A stretch of 64,000 nt of DNA from Mesostigma viride. Lineage: Eukaryota > Streptophyta > Mesostigmatophyceae > Mesostigmatales > Mesostigmataceae. The position numbers and the translations under genes were made by a program. Of the stretch, positions 43,186 through 57,924 are shown piece after piece. The stretch's first letter is position 1. The number at the start of each line of letters is the position of its first letter. The DNA lies in assembly GCA_009746045.1 (NCBI GenBank), contig RPFO01000667.1, positions 1,662,252 to 1,726,251 on the forward strand. Reading direction: 5' to 3'. The notes beneath the pieces were generated by a model. The model was not told the DNA's origin, made no database searches, and saw nothing but the letters and a program-made list of their open reading frames with translations.

Positions 43186-45340
43186 TTACTGACAAACCTC
43201 AGAGGGGAAAACAGGGTGAGCCGGGGGCGGCTCTCTATCGATTGGTTTGATTAGGAAGGGGGTCCTCTGGGGCCCAGGCGCAGAGAGTGGGGATGCCCTC
43301 AGATCTCGGGGCTCAAAACATTGCAGGATACGGTTGACCGTTCGATAGGGTGCTGGGCTGTATACAGCCGGTAAACGTTATGCTGTTGATGCGCACGCGC
43401 AACCAGAGCGTTGTCGAGAATTGGGCTGGTGCATGAGCAGCCGAGGGGGTGAGTCCCGGGAAGCAAGCTGCATGGTCGGGGAGAGCACACATGCAAACAA
43501 GCACACCAGAGCAGAAAGGTAAGGAAAAGAGGGGTTTGTGGCTCATTGTCGTGCTATCTGTAAGCCCAGCCTTGGCAAACTGATTATATGTCATCTTTCC
43601 TCAAGATACCGAAATCTTCCTTTGACATCCAGAATTCCTCGACGTAAAGTAGGCACAGGCAAACTAGCTGACCCACTCAGGCCAGAAAAAGCAGACACTC
43701 TTCGAGGCCCTGCTCAGGTGTTGCGAAACGGACCATGTTGGTTTGTTTCTGTTTTGTTCAGGTGGCGTTAGTGAGAAGGCGGCACGTTATCCGGTGTAGG
43801 GACAGCAATGTCGGCATTGCTTACAAGGCGTAGCGACAATATAAGCTGTTGCTGGGCTATGCTTGCTACGGCCTGGTTAAAGCGGGATGCGTCGCTGCCG
43901 GTCGACAGCCTATCCGACTCGTTCGGCACCTATTATGCATACTACTAGTATATATTATACATAATACAACGCTAGATGGCAAAATAAAACCTTGTAGAAG
44001 CCCCAACGGCAATCATTGCTGACCGTCTGACAACAAAATGAAGGCACCCATAAAAACTTCAAAATATACAAGGCGATCTTACCTGTAAAACTTGTCGCAT
44101 GCAAAGCCATTTACGCGAGTGCCGGTGACACCGCGATCGGAAACGCTTGTCTCCCTGAACATGTGTAAGTCACAACTTCCACGATTTTCATAAGACTTTC
44201 TAGTAGCGCCATGAATTCGCAGGCCAAACCAGCGCTGTGCAAATTGCAGACCAGGACACCCACAAGAAATGCCGGGTCGAGTGCGAAAATCAAATGAAGT
44301 TGTACATGTTCTAGCCAGCTGACAACCAGATTGGGTGCCAAAAAATTGTATTTGTCACTTCTGGAGTATATAATGCTGTTCGAAGGCTGCGGCCGTGGGA
44401 CTCGCAAATCGGGCGCCGTAGCTAGCGAGCAGGATTGGCACTGGGCATTGGCATGGCAGCGGGCAGCGGGCAGCGGGCAAATATGCCGTCGTGAAATATG
44501 CAATAATTGAAATTTCTGTCGGCACATTTCCCGGGCGCGGGAAATCATATCTCCGCTCTCCGGAGATATGAAAGGCAGGAGGCCGGATTACCGTAGTTTG
44601 ACGGCCCCAATCCCTCGCGTCGCGTCTATGTGGTTCCGTAGTTTGCTGGTTTTGTATTGGTTGTTTATGTGTAGTATTTTGTAGTATTTTGGACGGACGA
44701 CCCGAGCCGCTAACTTAGCGGGTTTATCGCGTCCGTTGGATCCATCATCGGACGCTCCAGATTGTCGGAGGCTAACGTTTTAACTTTTTTCATTTTGCCT
44801 TCGTATATGGTTACCGTAGTTAAGGTTACAAGATCGGGGGCTCCGCCCCCGAACCCCCGCTACTTGGCAGATTCTGTGCCTCAACGGCTTTTTGTGCCTC
44901 AACGGCGAGTACCAGCACAGCCGTACACTCCCGCTTACACAGCCCGCCCACTAGCAAGACAGCCGAACCTGTACGGCCGGCCACAGCCTGTGATTCCATG
45001 GATTACGCCACGATTCCATGCAAACTCATGGTGCCGGACGGGTTGCTGGCCTATTTTGGGAAGCCGGTGGCTGAACCGAACCGCAACTAAACCTGGTATG
45101 TCAGCACGTCAGGTCCGTCCGTCAGATTCCTCACTTTTTGCCAGCAACCGCCAAATACCACTTGAATCGGTCCTCTCCTCGCCGTTTTCCTCGCCAATTT
45201 CCCTCGTCCGGCCCAAACGCCTAGGCCAATTTCAAGCTGAACTTGGCACGCATCGTCGTCGATAGCTACGGAGCTTAGAAACTCGGAGTTCTGGACCGTT
45301 ACGCGCAGGTAACGGCCGTTTTAGTCTGTTTTACTGACTA
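43186..45340. other. Intergenic; no gene supported
   Basis: Mixed sequence with open frames of under 170 codons and no recognisable motif. A GGGGGCTCCGCCCCCGAACC hairpin lies at about 44836, resembling the GC-rich pieces of the satellite that starts further right. Confidence 0.4.
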
Positions 45341-46268
45341 CTACTGTCGTCACGGGGTATTTGTTTGAGTTCCCGTCTTAGAAGAGTTTGGGTGCCGGAC
45401 GCTACGCGGTGACAGGCCGCTAGAAAGCCTACGGACGCGATCTGCTGAAAGATTTTGTGGAAACAAATTGTGCGTTCGGATTTTTGCGCTACTCGTGTAC
45501 GGACAACGTTTGCCGGAAGAGTTTGCGGAACAATTGGGCCGACCTAAAAGTAGTATATAAGGGCAACAAGTTGGGGGCCCCTTCGGGGCCCAGACTTTTT
45601 GGCGCCTGAGCGGGCGATTGGCGTGTACACCCGCGGGGTGCGTCCTCGGGAACGCCGGCGCCACGCGGGGTGCGCAGTGCGAAGGGGCAGTGGCCGAGGG
45701 CGCCGAGGCGGGGGGGCCAGCGGGAGCCCAAAAATTTCGGTTTCGTACGGCCGTTTTTTAAGCGGAGCCCCCTGCTGTCCACAGTTTCGAGCCGTTTTTT
45801 TTCCATGCTCCCCGTCTGAACACGTTCAGGTCAGTCATCTCGCAAAAATCGGCACAGAAATTGCGTGGGAAGTAGGCCGAACCGAAAATTGAACCAAAAA
45901 CCCGTTCAGAAATGTGTTCGAACTAAATTTTCGTTCAGTCTGAACACTTGAAATTTTCGTTCAGTCTGAACACTTGAAATGTTTGCTTCGGCAAGAAACT
46001 CTTTCCCCTGCCGTATATGCCCCACGGCATTTCTCGCGCATTTTGCTGAATTCGGATTCCGTTCAGAACTCCTGAGACTCGATCTTAGGAGGGTGTGACG
46101 GCGTTCAGGCCGGCGGTTACGGGCCGTAACTCGCGGCTCCGCAGGATTTCAGGAATAGTAGCCGTTCGTGGGGGTGCGATCAGGCCGTACGGTACGGCGC
46201 CCGCGGCGATGTCAGGATGTTCGGGGTTCTCCCTTGCGCAACACGATCGTAGTTAAGTAGTTGACAAG
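45341..46268. repeat. First short satellite unit (698 bp) and its left flank
   Basis: Counting from the junction motif ACAAG (45570, 46268), this unit is 698 bp. It contains the hairpin GGGCCCCTTCGGGGCCC, GCGCCTGAGCGGGCGATTGG, GTACGGCCGTTTTT, two GTTCAGTCTGAAC palindromes and CCGTATATGCCCC, and ends with CTTAGGAGGGTGTGACGG, GTACGGTACGGCGCCCGCGG and GCAACACGATCGTA. Left of 45570 the sequence is related but more diverged. Confidence 0.8.
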
Positions 46269-46680
46269 TTGGGGGCCCCTTCGGGGCCCGGACTTTTTGG
46301 CGCCTGAGCGGGCGATTGGCGCGTACACCCGCGGGGTGCGTCCTCGGGAACGCCGGCGCCACGCGGGGCGCGCAGCGCGAAGGGGCAGTGGCCGAGGGCG
46401 CCGAGGCGGGGGGGCCTGCGGGAGCCATAAAATTTCGGCTTCGTACGGCCCGTCCGCAGGCGGAGCCCCCTACTTTTCCCAGCGTCGAGCCGTTTCCTGG
46501 CACGCTCCCCGTCTGAACAAGTTCAGGCAAGTCATCTCGCTAAAGGTCCACTGCGGGGACGAAATAATTACGTACATGCATATTCGAGGCTATGGCGGTG
46601 CAGAAAGCTGATTGGTGTAGGAGCATCGATGCATGGATTCGTTCCAAATATTGTAGTCATTTTTTATGAGTTATGGCTGG

Positions 46681-46820
46681 GATGAGTAGGTCATCCAGCA
46701 ACATCTGGGTGTAGTTCGTGGCATGTTTCCCTTTTGGGAATGCCCTTGGGGCCAGGCCAGGTCAGAATATGCCGCCCTGGCCGGCCAAGCCGCTGGGGGC
46801 CTGCCAGACCAAAGTCCCTA
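46681..46820 (-). mobile_element. LINE 3' fragment in long unit 1
   Basis: The reverse complement matches 17690-17830: TCATCCAGCAACATCTG, TAGTTCGTGGCATG, GGAATGCCCTTGGGGCC and GGCCAAGCCGCTGGGGG. The same piece is in long unit 2 at about 52430-52570, so it was present before the duplication. Confidence 0.65.
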
Positions 46821-47694
46821 TATGAGTGTGCTTTGGTCCCAGTATGGACACTAAACTGTTTTAGGTTAGTTTGTGGACATTACCATGCAAGGTGCAACTG
46901 GCTCCTATTGTTAGGCGCGAGTTGGACACGATTTGAGGGCTAAAAGCTAAAATTGTTTGCTGACACAGCAAGCCCGCAACACACGTAGCATAGGTGTCAC
47001 ACTTCATGTAGTGTTCAAGTTGGGGCATGATGCAGACAATGTTTGTTCCAACTCTGATTTATTATAATGAGTTGTCTTGAGCACTTCATAATGAGATTAG
47101 CACAGCTCATTTTAAGACACACCACCGCATCTTAATCAAACAATCCCATCCAATTCCCAACTTCACCATGGAATGGCCATCAAATGTTACCATGTGCACG
47201 ATCGCTCATGCCCACTTCAAAATCACCTTAAGAAAGAAAGTTTTGTATTCGCTAACTTCTTTACAACCACCACCAGTATGGGGCAACCACAGGCCCTCAC
47301 TGTGACCACTGTGACCACCGCAAGGGCACGCCATCACATGCAGCCATAAATGTATCTAACGAGGCAAGGCCAGCTGGTATCCAGGCGGCATGTTGCCACC
47401 ACACACGTCTCGGTTACGGCGCGGTCACCCATCTTCATGTCCCTGCAAATATGCACCCCATAACAACGTGTGACAACCCACAAGACCCCACGGTGCCCTT
47501 TTGCGGGATCGCAGGGCATGGCAGGGCATGTGCGTGTGTACCACCCCTACCTGCCTGCCCAACGCCCCACTCCCCATGCCCCAAGTTTCATGGCTCGTGC
47601 CCCAGGTCCCCTGCCCCGTCCCACCTGCCCACTGTGCCCCTGCTTGTGACTGGCCTCTGACCACATCACGTGCACGTGGCTGAGGGCCTGCCCC

Positions 47695-48475
<781 letters not shown>

Positions 48476-49559
48476 TGCCACATACCCCACGCCCCAAGCC
48501 TCGCGCCCCATGTCCCCTGCCAGCCTGCCTGCCTACACAAGCAAAGGAAACAAACATGGCCCCGCTGGCACAATGCAAAGCACACCTGGTTGATCAGGTA
48601 GCGGGCACGCCTGCACAATGAGACATCAAAATTACACAGCAAGCAAAGCAAAATTCAGTGTGCAAGCCAATGGGGCCTACGTTTGACAGCAAATATGATG
48701 AATCCACGTAGAAAAATGGCACAACACATGGTTGCCCACCTGCACGTACAGCCCAGTAAAAATTCACGTGCAGCAAACTGTCTACCCATGCGTGAATTGG
48801 GCTTCAGCCCAGTAAAAATCTGCACAACACAAATATTGCACAGCCATTAAAGCAAAGCAAAATGTTCAGTGTTCAAGCCACTTGGGCTAACTTTGGATAT
48901 GCTGGATGGAAGCAATATAGCACAGCATGACACACCCCTAGTTGCTCACCTTCACCCATACAGCCCAGTGAAAACTCACGTGCAAAGCAAGGCAGCTTAT
49001 CACACGCAAAACCACCATCAACGTCAGGAAGCACAGCAGTCAACGACTCCCAAAATTGGTGCATGAGCAATCATCCATGAGCAATCATGGGCTTTCCCTG
49101 CCCAGTCTGTTCCAGAAGAAAGCAACACGGATAACGTGGCAATGACATTCCCAAGGAGAATGAAGAGGACGCACCCCACGGATACGACAATGGAAGACAG
49201 ACTCTTGGTCCGGTATGTGCACGCTGCGACCAAGAAAATTCGTCTGGAAAAAGGGAAATTGCATAAGATTACGGTAAACGTAAATCACATTAGATAAAAG
49301 CAGATACATTGACCACATCTTTGACACAAATCGCCATCGCCAGCGTTCGTCCCGTGCCAAGCAATCCAGCGCTCAATCGCAACTGTCTATGGTGACACCA
49401 GACATTCGTTTGCCCCATCCCACGTCTTCCATGAACAGCAAAACTGATTTTACTAGGCGTGAAATACGTAAAACTGAAGAATGACGACACTGAAACAAAA
49501 CAATCTGATGACGACGTTCAATTTCCAGGTCGCTGGCTATTGTACAGCAAATGCCATAG

Positions 49560-49900
49560 CGACACGGACCTCTCCCACGCAGGTAGCACGGGGTTGACGC
49601 CCCGCCAGCTCCGAAAGTTTCGTACGTACTCTTCCGATACAAACTTTGGATGTATAAAAGCCATGAATTCGCATTCCCCATCCCGATTTCACATGCTACG
49701 TCGCCCGCCATCGCCAGCCAGCAACAACTATGGTTGCTTCCGCATCACGTCGCTTTGTTTCATTAAAATTTTTTGCCCCGACCATGCCGCTTTTATTATT
49801 CACGTTCACTTAACCCATTGCCACTGCCCAGCCTGGTGCGTTCGACGCGACGCTCGCCCCGCCCTGCATGCGAACTAAAATTTGGTACGGTTCGACCGGT
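49560..49900 (+). promoter_or_regulatory. Conserved TATA-containing module, long unit 1
   Basis: The order is: GCGACACGGACCTCTCCCAC (49559), GTTGACGCCCC, CCAGCTCC, a TGTATAAAAG box at 49651-49660, GCATTCCCCATCCC about 14 bp further, then GCCATCGCCAGCCAGC. The same order and spacing are kept at 55.3 and 60.1 kb even where the surrounding sequence has diverged, which suggests a promoter. Which RNA it would make is unknown. Confidence 0.5.
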
Positions 49901-50552
49901 CCAACTTTCCCCGTTCAGCCTGAACACTTCTAGTCCGTATTTTTGTCAGGGTCCAAGCCTGGGGGGGCCAGCGGGAGCCCCAAATTTTCGGTTTCGTACG
50001 GCCGTTTTTTGGGAGGAGTCCCTTGCTTTTCACAGATTCGAGCCGTTTTTTGCAACGCTCCCCGTCTGAACACGTTCAGTTCAGTGATCTCGCAAAAATT
50101 GGCACGGAAATTGCGTGGGAAGTAGGCCGAACCGAAAATTCAACCCAAAAACCGTTCATACTAGGATCGAACTAAAATTTCTGCACATTTCTCGTTCAGT
50201 CTGAACACTAAAAATGTCCCGTTCAGTCTGAACACTTAGTAAATGTAGTAGGATGTTTGGATAGAGATCCTTCGTGCATAAACTAATTAATCAGCCGTAT
50301 ATGCCCCCCGGCATTTCTCGCGCATTTTGCTGAATTCAGATTCCGTTCAGAACTGCTGACACTCGATCTTAGGAGGGTGTGACGGCGTTCAGGCGAGCGG
50401 TTACGGGCCGTAACTCGCGGCTCCGCAGGATTTCAGGAATAGTTGTCGTTCGTGGGGGTGCGATCAGGCCGTACGGTACGGCGCCCGCGGCGGTGTCAGG
50501 ATGTTCGGGTTTCTCCCTTGCGCAACACGATCGTAATATAGTAGTTGACAAG

Positions 50553-51262
50553 TTGGGGGCCCCTTCGGGGCCCAGACTTTTTGGCGCCTGAGCGGGCGAT
50601 TGGCGCGTACACCCGCGGGGTGCGTCCTCGGGAACGCCGGCGCCACGCGGGGCGCGCAGTGCGAAGGGGCAGTGGCCGAGGGCGCCGAGGCGGGGGGGCC
50701 AGCGGGAGCCCGAAAATTTCGGTTTCGTACGGCCGTTTTTTCAGCGGAGCCCCCTGCTTTCCACAGTTTCGAGCCGTTTTTTTTCCATGCTCCCCGTCTG
50801 AACACGTTCAGGTCAGTCATCTCGCAAAAATTGGCACTGAAATTGCGTGGGAAGTAGGCCGAACCGAATATTCAACCAAAAACGCGTTCAGAAATGTGTT
50901 CGAACTCAATATTCGTTCAGTCTGAACACTTGAAATTTGCCGTTCAGTCTGAACCCTTAGTATTTGTAGTAGGATGTTTGCTTCGGCAACAAACTCTTTG
51001 CCCTGCCGTATATGCCCCCCGGCATTTCTCGCGCATTTTGCTGAATTCGGCTTCCGTTCAGAACTGCTGACAGTCGATCTTAGGAGGGTGTGACGGCGTT
51101 CAGGCCGGCGGTTACGGGCCGTAACTCGCGGCTCCGCAGGATTTCAGGATTTGCCCTCGGGCGTGGGGTTGCGATCAGGCCGTACGGTACGGCGCCCGCG
51201 GCGATGTCAGGATGTTCGGGTTCTCCCTTGCGCAACACGATCGTAGTTAAGTAGTTGACAAG
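50553..51262. repeat. Short satellite unit (710 bp)
   Basis: A complete short unit between two ACAAG junctions. It has the same hairpin and GTTCAGTCTGAAC palindromes as the first, with scattered changes. Confidence 0.85.
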
Positions 51263-51995
51263 TTGGGGGCCCCTGCGGGGCCCAGACTTTTTGGCGCCTG
51301 AGCGGGCGATTGGCGCGTACACCCGCGGGATGCGTCCTCGGGAACGCCGGCGCCACGCGGGGTGCGCAGTGCGAAGGGGCAGTGGCCGAGGGCGCCGAGG
51401 CGGGGGGGCCAGCGGGAGCCCAAAAATTTCGGTTCCGTACGGCCGTTTTTGGGGCTGAGCCCCCTGCTTTTCACAGTTTCTAGCCGTTTTTTGCCACGCT
51501 CCCCGTCTGAACACGTTCAGTTGTGTCATCCCGCTAAAATTGGCACGAAAATTGCGTGGGAAGTAGGCCGAACCGAAAATTTAACCGACAAACCGTTCAA
51601 AATAGGGTTCGAACTAAATTTTCCGCACACTTCTCGTTCAGTCTGAACAGTCGAAATTTCCCGTTCAGTCTGAACCCTTAGTATTTCTAGTATTTTGTTT
51701 GGAGAGAGATCCTTCGTGTATAAACTCTTCCTCCCAGCCGTATATGCCCCCCGGCATTTCTTGCGCATTTTGCTGAATTCAGCTTCTGTTCAGAATAGGT
51801 AAGACTCGATCTTAGGAGGGTGTGACGGCGTTCAGACTAGCGGTTACGGGCCGTTACTCGCGGCTCCGCAGGATTTCAGGATTTGCCCTCGTTCGTGGGG
51901 GTGCGATCAGGCCGTACGGTACGGCGCCCGCGGCGATGTCAGGATGTTCGGGTTTCTCCCTTGCGCAACACGATCGTAGTTAAGTAGTTGACAAG
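51263..51995. repeat. Short satellite unit (733 bp)
   Basis: A complete short unit whose hairpin loop is TGC instead of TTC. It is almost identical to the unit at 56169-56901, so these two share a recent history. Confidence 0.85.
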
Positions 51996-53619
51996 TTGGG
52001 GGCCCCTTCGGGGCCCGGACTTTTTGGCGCCTGAGCGGGCGATTGGCGCGTACACCCGCGGGGTGCGTCCTCGGGAACGCCGGCGCCACGCGGGGCGCGC
52101 AGCGCGAAGGGGCAGTGGCCGAAGGCGCCGAGGCGGGGGGGCCAGCGGGAGCCATAAAATTTCGGCTTCGTACGGCCCGTCCGCAGGCGGAGCCCCCCGC
52201 TTTTCCCAGCTTCGAGCCGTTTCCTGGCACGCTCCCCGTCTGAACACGTTCAGGCAAGTCATCTCGCTAAAGGTCCACCGGGACGAAATAATTACGTACA
52301 TGCAAATTCGAGGCTATGGCGGTGCAGAAAACTGATCGGTGTAGGAGCATTGATGCATGGATTCGTTCCAAATATTCTAGGCATTTATTATGAGTTATTG
52401 TGATTTTTTATGAGTTATGGCTGGGACGAGTAGGTCATCCAGCGACATCTGGGTGTAGTTCGTGACATGTTTCCCTACCCTTTGGGGAATGCCCTTGGTG
52501 CCAAGCCAGGTCAGAATATGCCGCCCTGGCTGGCCAAGCCGCTGGGGGCCTGCCAGACCAAAGTCCCTATATGAGTGTGCTTTGGTCCCAGTATGGACAC
52601 TAAACTGTTTTAGGTTAGTTTGTGGACATTACCATGCAAGGTGCAACTGGCTCCTATTGTTAGGCGCGAGTTGGACACGATTTGAGGGCTAAAAGCTAAA
52701 ATTGTTTGCTGAGACAGCTAGCCCGCAACACACGTAGCATAGTTGTCACACTTCATGTAGTGTTCAAGTTGGGGCATGATGCAGACAATGTTTGTTCCAA
52801 CTCTGATTTATTATAATGAGTTGTCTTGAGCACTTCATAATGAGATTAGCACAGCTCATTTTAAGACACACCACCGCATCTTTATCAAACAATCCCATCC
52901 AATTCCCAACTTCACCATGGAATGGCCATCAAATGTTAGCATGTGCACGATCGCTCATGCCCACTTCAAAATCACATTAAGAAAGAAAGTTTTGTATTCG
53001 CTGACTTCTTTATAACCACCACCAGTATGGGGCAACCACAGGCCCTCACTGTGACCACTGTGACCACGGCAAGGGCACACCATCACATGCAGCCATAAAT
53101 GTAGCTAACGAAGCAAGGCCAGCTGGTATCAAGGCGGCATGTTGCCACCACACACGTCTCGGTTACGGCGCGGTCACCCATCTTCATGTCCCTGCAAATA
53201 TGCACCCCATAACAACGTGTGACAACCCACAAGACCCCACGGTGCCCTTTTGCGGGATCGCAGGGCATGGCAGGGCATGTGCGTGTGTACCACCCCTACC
53301 TGCCTTCCCAACGCCCCACTCCCCATTCCCCAAGTTTCATGGCTCGTGCCCCAGGTCCCCTGCCCCGTCCCACCTGCCCACTGTGCCCTTGCTTGTGACT
53401 TGCCTCTGACCACATCACGTGCAGGTGGCTGAGGGCCTGCCCCATGCCCCAGTCCCCACGACCTGTGACTCATAGCTTCAGAAAGGCTCCCCCTGCCCCC
53501 TGCCGCCTGGACCCTGCCCCCCGCCCCCTCCCCCCTTCCCCCTGTCCCCATGCCCTCCTCCCTGTGGTGCCCCCGCTGGCTGGCTTGCCACTAATCACAT
53601 CTCGTGCATGTGGCTGCCT

Positions 53620-54206
<587 letters not shown>

Positions 54207-55296
54207 CCCATGCCACATACCCCACGCCCCAAGCCTCATGCCCCATGTCCCCTGCCAGCCTGCCTGCCTACACATGCAAAGGAAACAAACATGGCCCCGC
54301 TGGCGCAATGCAAAGCACACCTGGTTGATCAGGTAGCGGGCACGCCTGCACAATGAGACATCAAAATAACACAGCCAGCAAAGCAAAATCCAGTGTGCAA
54401 GCCGATGGGGCCTACGTTTGACAGCAAATATGATGAATCCATGTAGAAAAATGGCACAACACATGGTTGCCCACCTGCACGTACAGCCCAGTAAAAATTT
54501 ACGTGCAGCAAACTGTCTACCCATGCGTGAATTTGGCTTCAGCCCAGTAAAAATCTGCACAACACAAATATTGCACAGCCATTAGAGCAAAGCAAAATGT
54601 TCAGTGTTCAAGCCACTTGGGCTAACTTTGGATATGCTGGATGGAAGCAATATAGCACAGCATGACACATCCCGTGGACGCTCACCTTCACCCATATAGC
54701 CCAGTGAAAACCCACGTGCAAAGCAAGGCAGCTTATCACACGCAAAACCACCATCAACGTCAGGCAGCACAGCAGTCAACGACTCCCAAAATCGGTGCAT
54801 GAGCAATCATCCATGAGCAATCATGGGCTTTCCCTGCCCAGTCTGTTCCAGAAGAAAGCAACACGGATAACGTGGCAATGACATTCCCAAGGAGAATGAA
54901 GAGGACGCACCCCACGGATACGACAATGGAAGACAGACTCTTGGTCCGGTACGTGCACGCTGCGACCAAGAAAATTCGTCTGGAAAAAAGGAAATTGCAT
55001 AAGATTACGGTAAACGTAAATCACATTAGATAAAAGCAGATACATTGACCACATCTTTGACACAAATCGCCATCGCCAGCGTTCGTCCCGTGCCAAGGAA
55101 TCCAGCGCTCAATCGCAACTGTCTATGGTGACATCAGACATTCGTTTGCCCCATCCCACGTCTTCCATGAACAGCAAAACTGATTTTACAAGGCGTGACA
55201 TACGTAAAACTGAGGAATGACGACAATGAAACAAAGCAATCTGATGACGACGTTCGATTTCCAGGTCGCTGGCTATTGTACAGCAAATGGCATAGC

Positions 55297-55620
55297 GACA
55301 CGGACCTCTCCCACGCAGGTAGCACGGGGTTGACGCCCCGCCAGCTCCGAAAGTTTCCTACGTACTCTTCCAATACAAACTTTTGATGTATAAAAGCCAT
55401 GAATTCGCATTCCCCATCCCGATTTCACATGCTACGTCGCCCGCCATCGCCAGCCAGCAACAACTATGATTGCTTGATTTGCTTCCGCAGCACGTCGCTT
55501 CGTTTCATTAAAATTTTTTGCCCCGACCATGCCGCTTTACTATTCACGTTGACTTTACCCATTGCCACTGCCCAGCCTGGTGCGTTCGACGCGACGCTCG
55601 CCCCGCCCTGCATGCGAACT
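55297..55620 (+). promoter_or_regulatory. Conserved TATA-containing module, long unit 2
   Basis: Same module as at 49560-49900, with the TATAAAAG box at 55389-55396 and the GCATTCCCCATCCC element after it. Only a few bases differ. Confidence 0.5.
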
Positions 55621-56168
55621 AAAATTTGGTACGGTTCGACCGGTCCAACTGTCCCCGTTCAGCCTGAATACTTCAAGTCCGTATTTTTGTCAGGGTCCGA
55701 GGCGGGGGGGTCCAGCGGGAGCCCAAAAATTTCGGCTTCGTACGGCCGTTTTGTGGGCGGAGCCGTTTTTTCTCAGCTTCGAGCCGTTTTTTGCACAGAA
55801 CTCGTTCAGAAATAGAATCGGACTAAAATCGGTCAAAAATCGCATCACGGTTCAGAGAATCTAAGGCAAGAGTTTGGAGATTGAGATACGGCACAAACTC
55901 TTGCCCCCAGCCGTACATGCCCCCCGGCATTTCTCGCGCATTTTGCTGAATTCAGCACCCGTTCAGAACACCTCAGACTCGATCTTAGGAGGGTGTGACG
56001 GCGTTCAGGCCGGCGGTTACGGGCCGTAACTCGCGGCTCCGCAGGATTTCAGGGATGGCCCTCGGTCGTGGGGGTGCGATCAGGCCGTACGGTACGGCGC
56101 CCGCGGCGATGTCAGGATGTTCGGGGTTCTCCCCTGCGCAACACGATCGTAGTTAAGTAGTTGACAAG

Positions 56169-56901
56169 TTGGGGGCCCCTGCGGGGCCCAGACTTTTTGG
56201 CGCCTGAGCGGGCGATTGGCGCGTACACCCGCGGGATGCGTCCTCGGGAACGCCGGCGCCACGCGGGGTGCGCAGTGCGAAGGGGCAGTGGCCGAGGGCG
56301 CCGAGGCGGGGGGGCCAGCGGGAGCCCAAAAATTTCGGTTCCGTACGGCCGTTTTTGGGGCTGAGCCCCCTGCTTTTCACAGTTTCTAGCCGTTTTTTGC
56401 CACGCTCCCCGTCTGAACACGTTCAGTTGTGTCATCCCGCTAAAATTGGCACGAAAATTGCGTGGGAAGTAGGCCGAACCGAAAATTTAACCGACAAACC
56501 GTTCAAAATAGGGTTCGAACTAAATTTTCCGCACACTTCTCGTTCAGTCTGAACAGTCGAAATTTCCCGTTCAGTCTGAACCCTTAGTATTTCTAGTATT
56601 TTGTTTGGAGAGAGATCCTTCGTGTATAAACTCTTCCTCCCAGCCGTATATGCCCCCCGGCATTTCTTGCGCATTTTGCTGAATTCAGCTTCTGTTCAGA
56701 ATAGGTAAGACTCGATCTTAGGAGGGTGTGACGGCGTTCAGACTAGCGGTTACGGGCCGTTACTCGCGGCTCCGCAGGATTTCAGGATTTGCCCTCGTTC
56801 GTGGGGGTGCGATCAGGCCGTACGGTACGGCGCCCGCGGCGATGTCAGGATGTTCGGGTTTCTCCCTTGCGCAACACGATCGTAGTTAAGTAGTTGACAA
56901 G
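56169..56901. repeat. Short satellite unit (733 bp) ending at a module switch
   Basis: Almost identical to 51263-51995. Its right border (GACAAG, 56896-56901) is followed not by the usual GTTGGGGG hairpin but by AAAAAAGTGGGGGAGGGG, the start of a different long unit. Confidence 0.85.
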
Positions 56902-57340
56902 AAAAAAGTGGGGGAGGGGGGCTATCGCCCCCCCTCCCCGACTTGAGAGGACGTGACTCGCCGCTAGCGGCCCAGAGGCCGATAGTCGACCTTCTGGGCG
57001 CCAACCGCACCGGCCCGCGCGACGCGCCAAGACCCTTCCACGGAGGACGCGCGAGCGGACGATTCCGACCGGGACGAACCGCCTCCGTGCGCCACGCGCA
57101 ACGGACCCTTCCCCGTGAACACCGTGGAAGCTCTCCGAGCGTGAGATACTTGGAAATTTCGTCACGTTCGTATCGAAAATGAAATTTCTGACAAATTTGT
57201 CAGCTCGGACAGAACCACAATGAATTTCAGCATACCATTCGATACAACAATGATATTTCGGCGTCGGATACTTGGAAATTTCGTTACGTTCGTATCGCCA
57301 GTGAAATTCTGACAAATTTTATCCTGAACTATTTCGCATC

Positions 57341-57566
57341 ATAACATGACTCCGTTGGGAGATCATCATGTAGCACTGGCTAACATATTCCCTTGCTGGA
57401 TGGATGGAGGTAGGTGAAGAATTAAACCTTTTTGAATGACCTTATTTGTCTAATTGTAATTGCCTAGCACAGTCTACCTAGAGGGCCCTGATTGGCACAA
57501 TTGTGGCCATGTACGTAATTATGCTACATGTCGTACATGATCTCCCAACTAGTCATGTTATAATTT
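57341..57566. mobile_element. 225-bp element with inverted LINE-type 3' ends
   Basis: The left end is ATAACATGACTCCGTTGGGA, and the right end ATCTCCCAACTAGTCATGTT is nearly its inverse complement. An identical copy with two small insertions lies at 61281-61510. It may be a SINE-like pair or a MITE using the LINE 3' terminus. Confidence 0.65.
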
Positions 57567-57924
57567 AATTTCATTTTAATGCTAGCATGTCTTGTTGCAT
57601 GCCCTCAAAGCTAAAATTGTTTATCACATGCAGAGAGAGCCCGCACAATGAATTTCAGCGTACCATTCATTAATTAATTATACCATGCGATATACTTTAC
57701 AGATATTTCGCTGTCAAATACTTCGAAATTTGGGTACTGCTTTTTGCAAGCCAGCCATAAGGACCAAACACTCCCATGCAAACTCCCATTTTCATCATTA
57801 ATTAATATTCATTGAGTGGCAATCCTTTCATTCCTTTGTTCACACATGCACCATCCGTCATTCCCATTATTAAATTGAAAAAATTAAATCATAGCATGAC
57901 TCCGTGGTGCCCACTATGACTTCA

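Noticed and set aside
45599-46611. GC-rich open frames in the short satellite units (e.g. 97-126 codons)
   Set aside because: They overlap on both strands, break at different points in different copies and show no motif.
49085-49360. 91-codon minus-strand frame conserved at 54821-55096
   Set aside because: The two copies are recent duplicates, so conservation is expected. In the diverged third unit only a short stretch (AFFWN) matches and the frame shifts.
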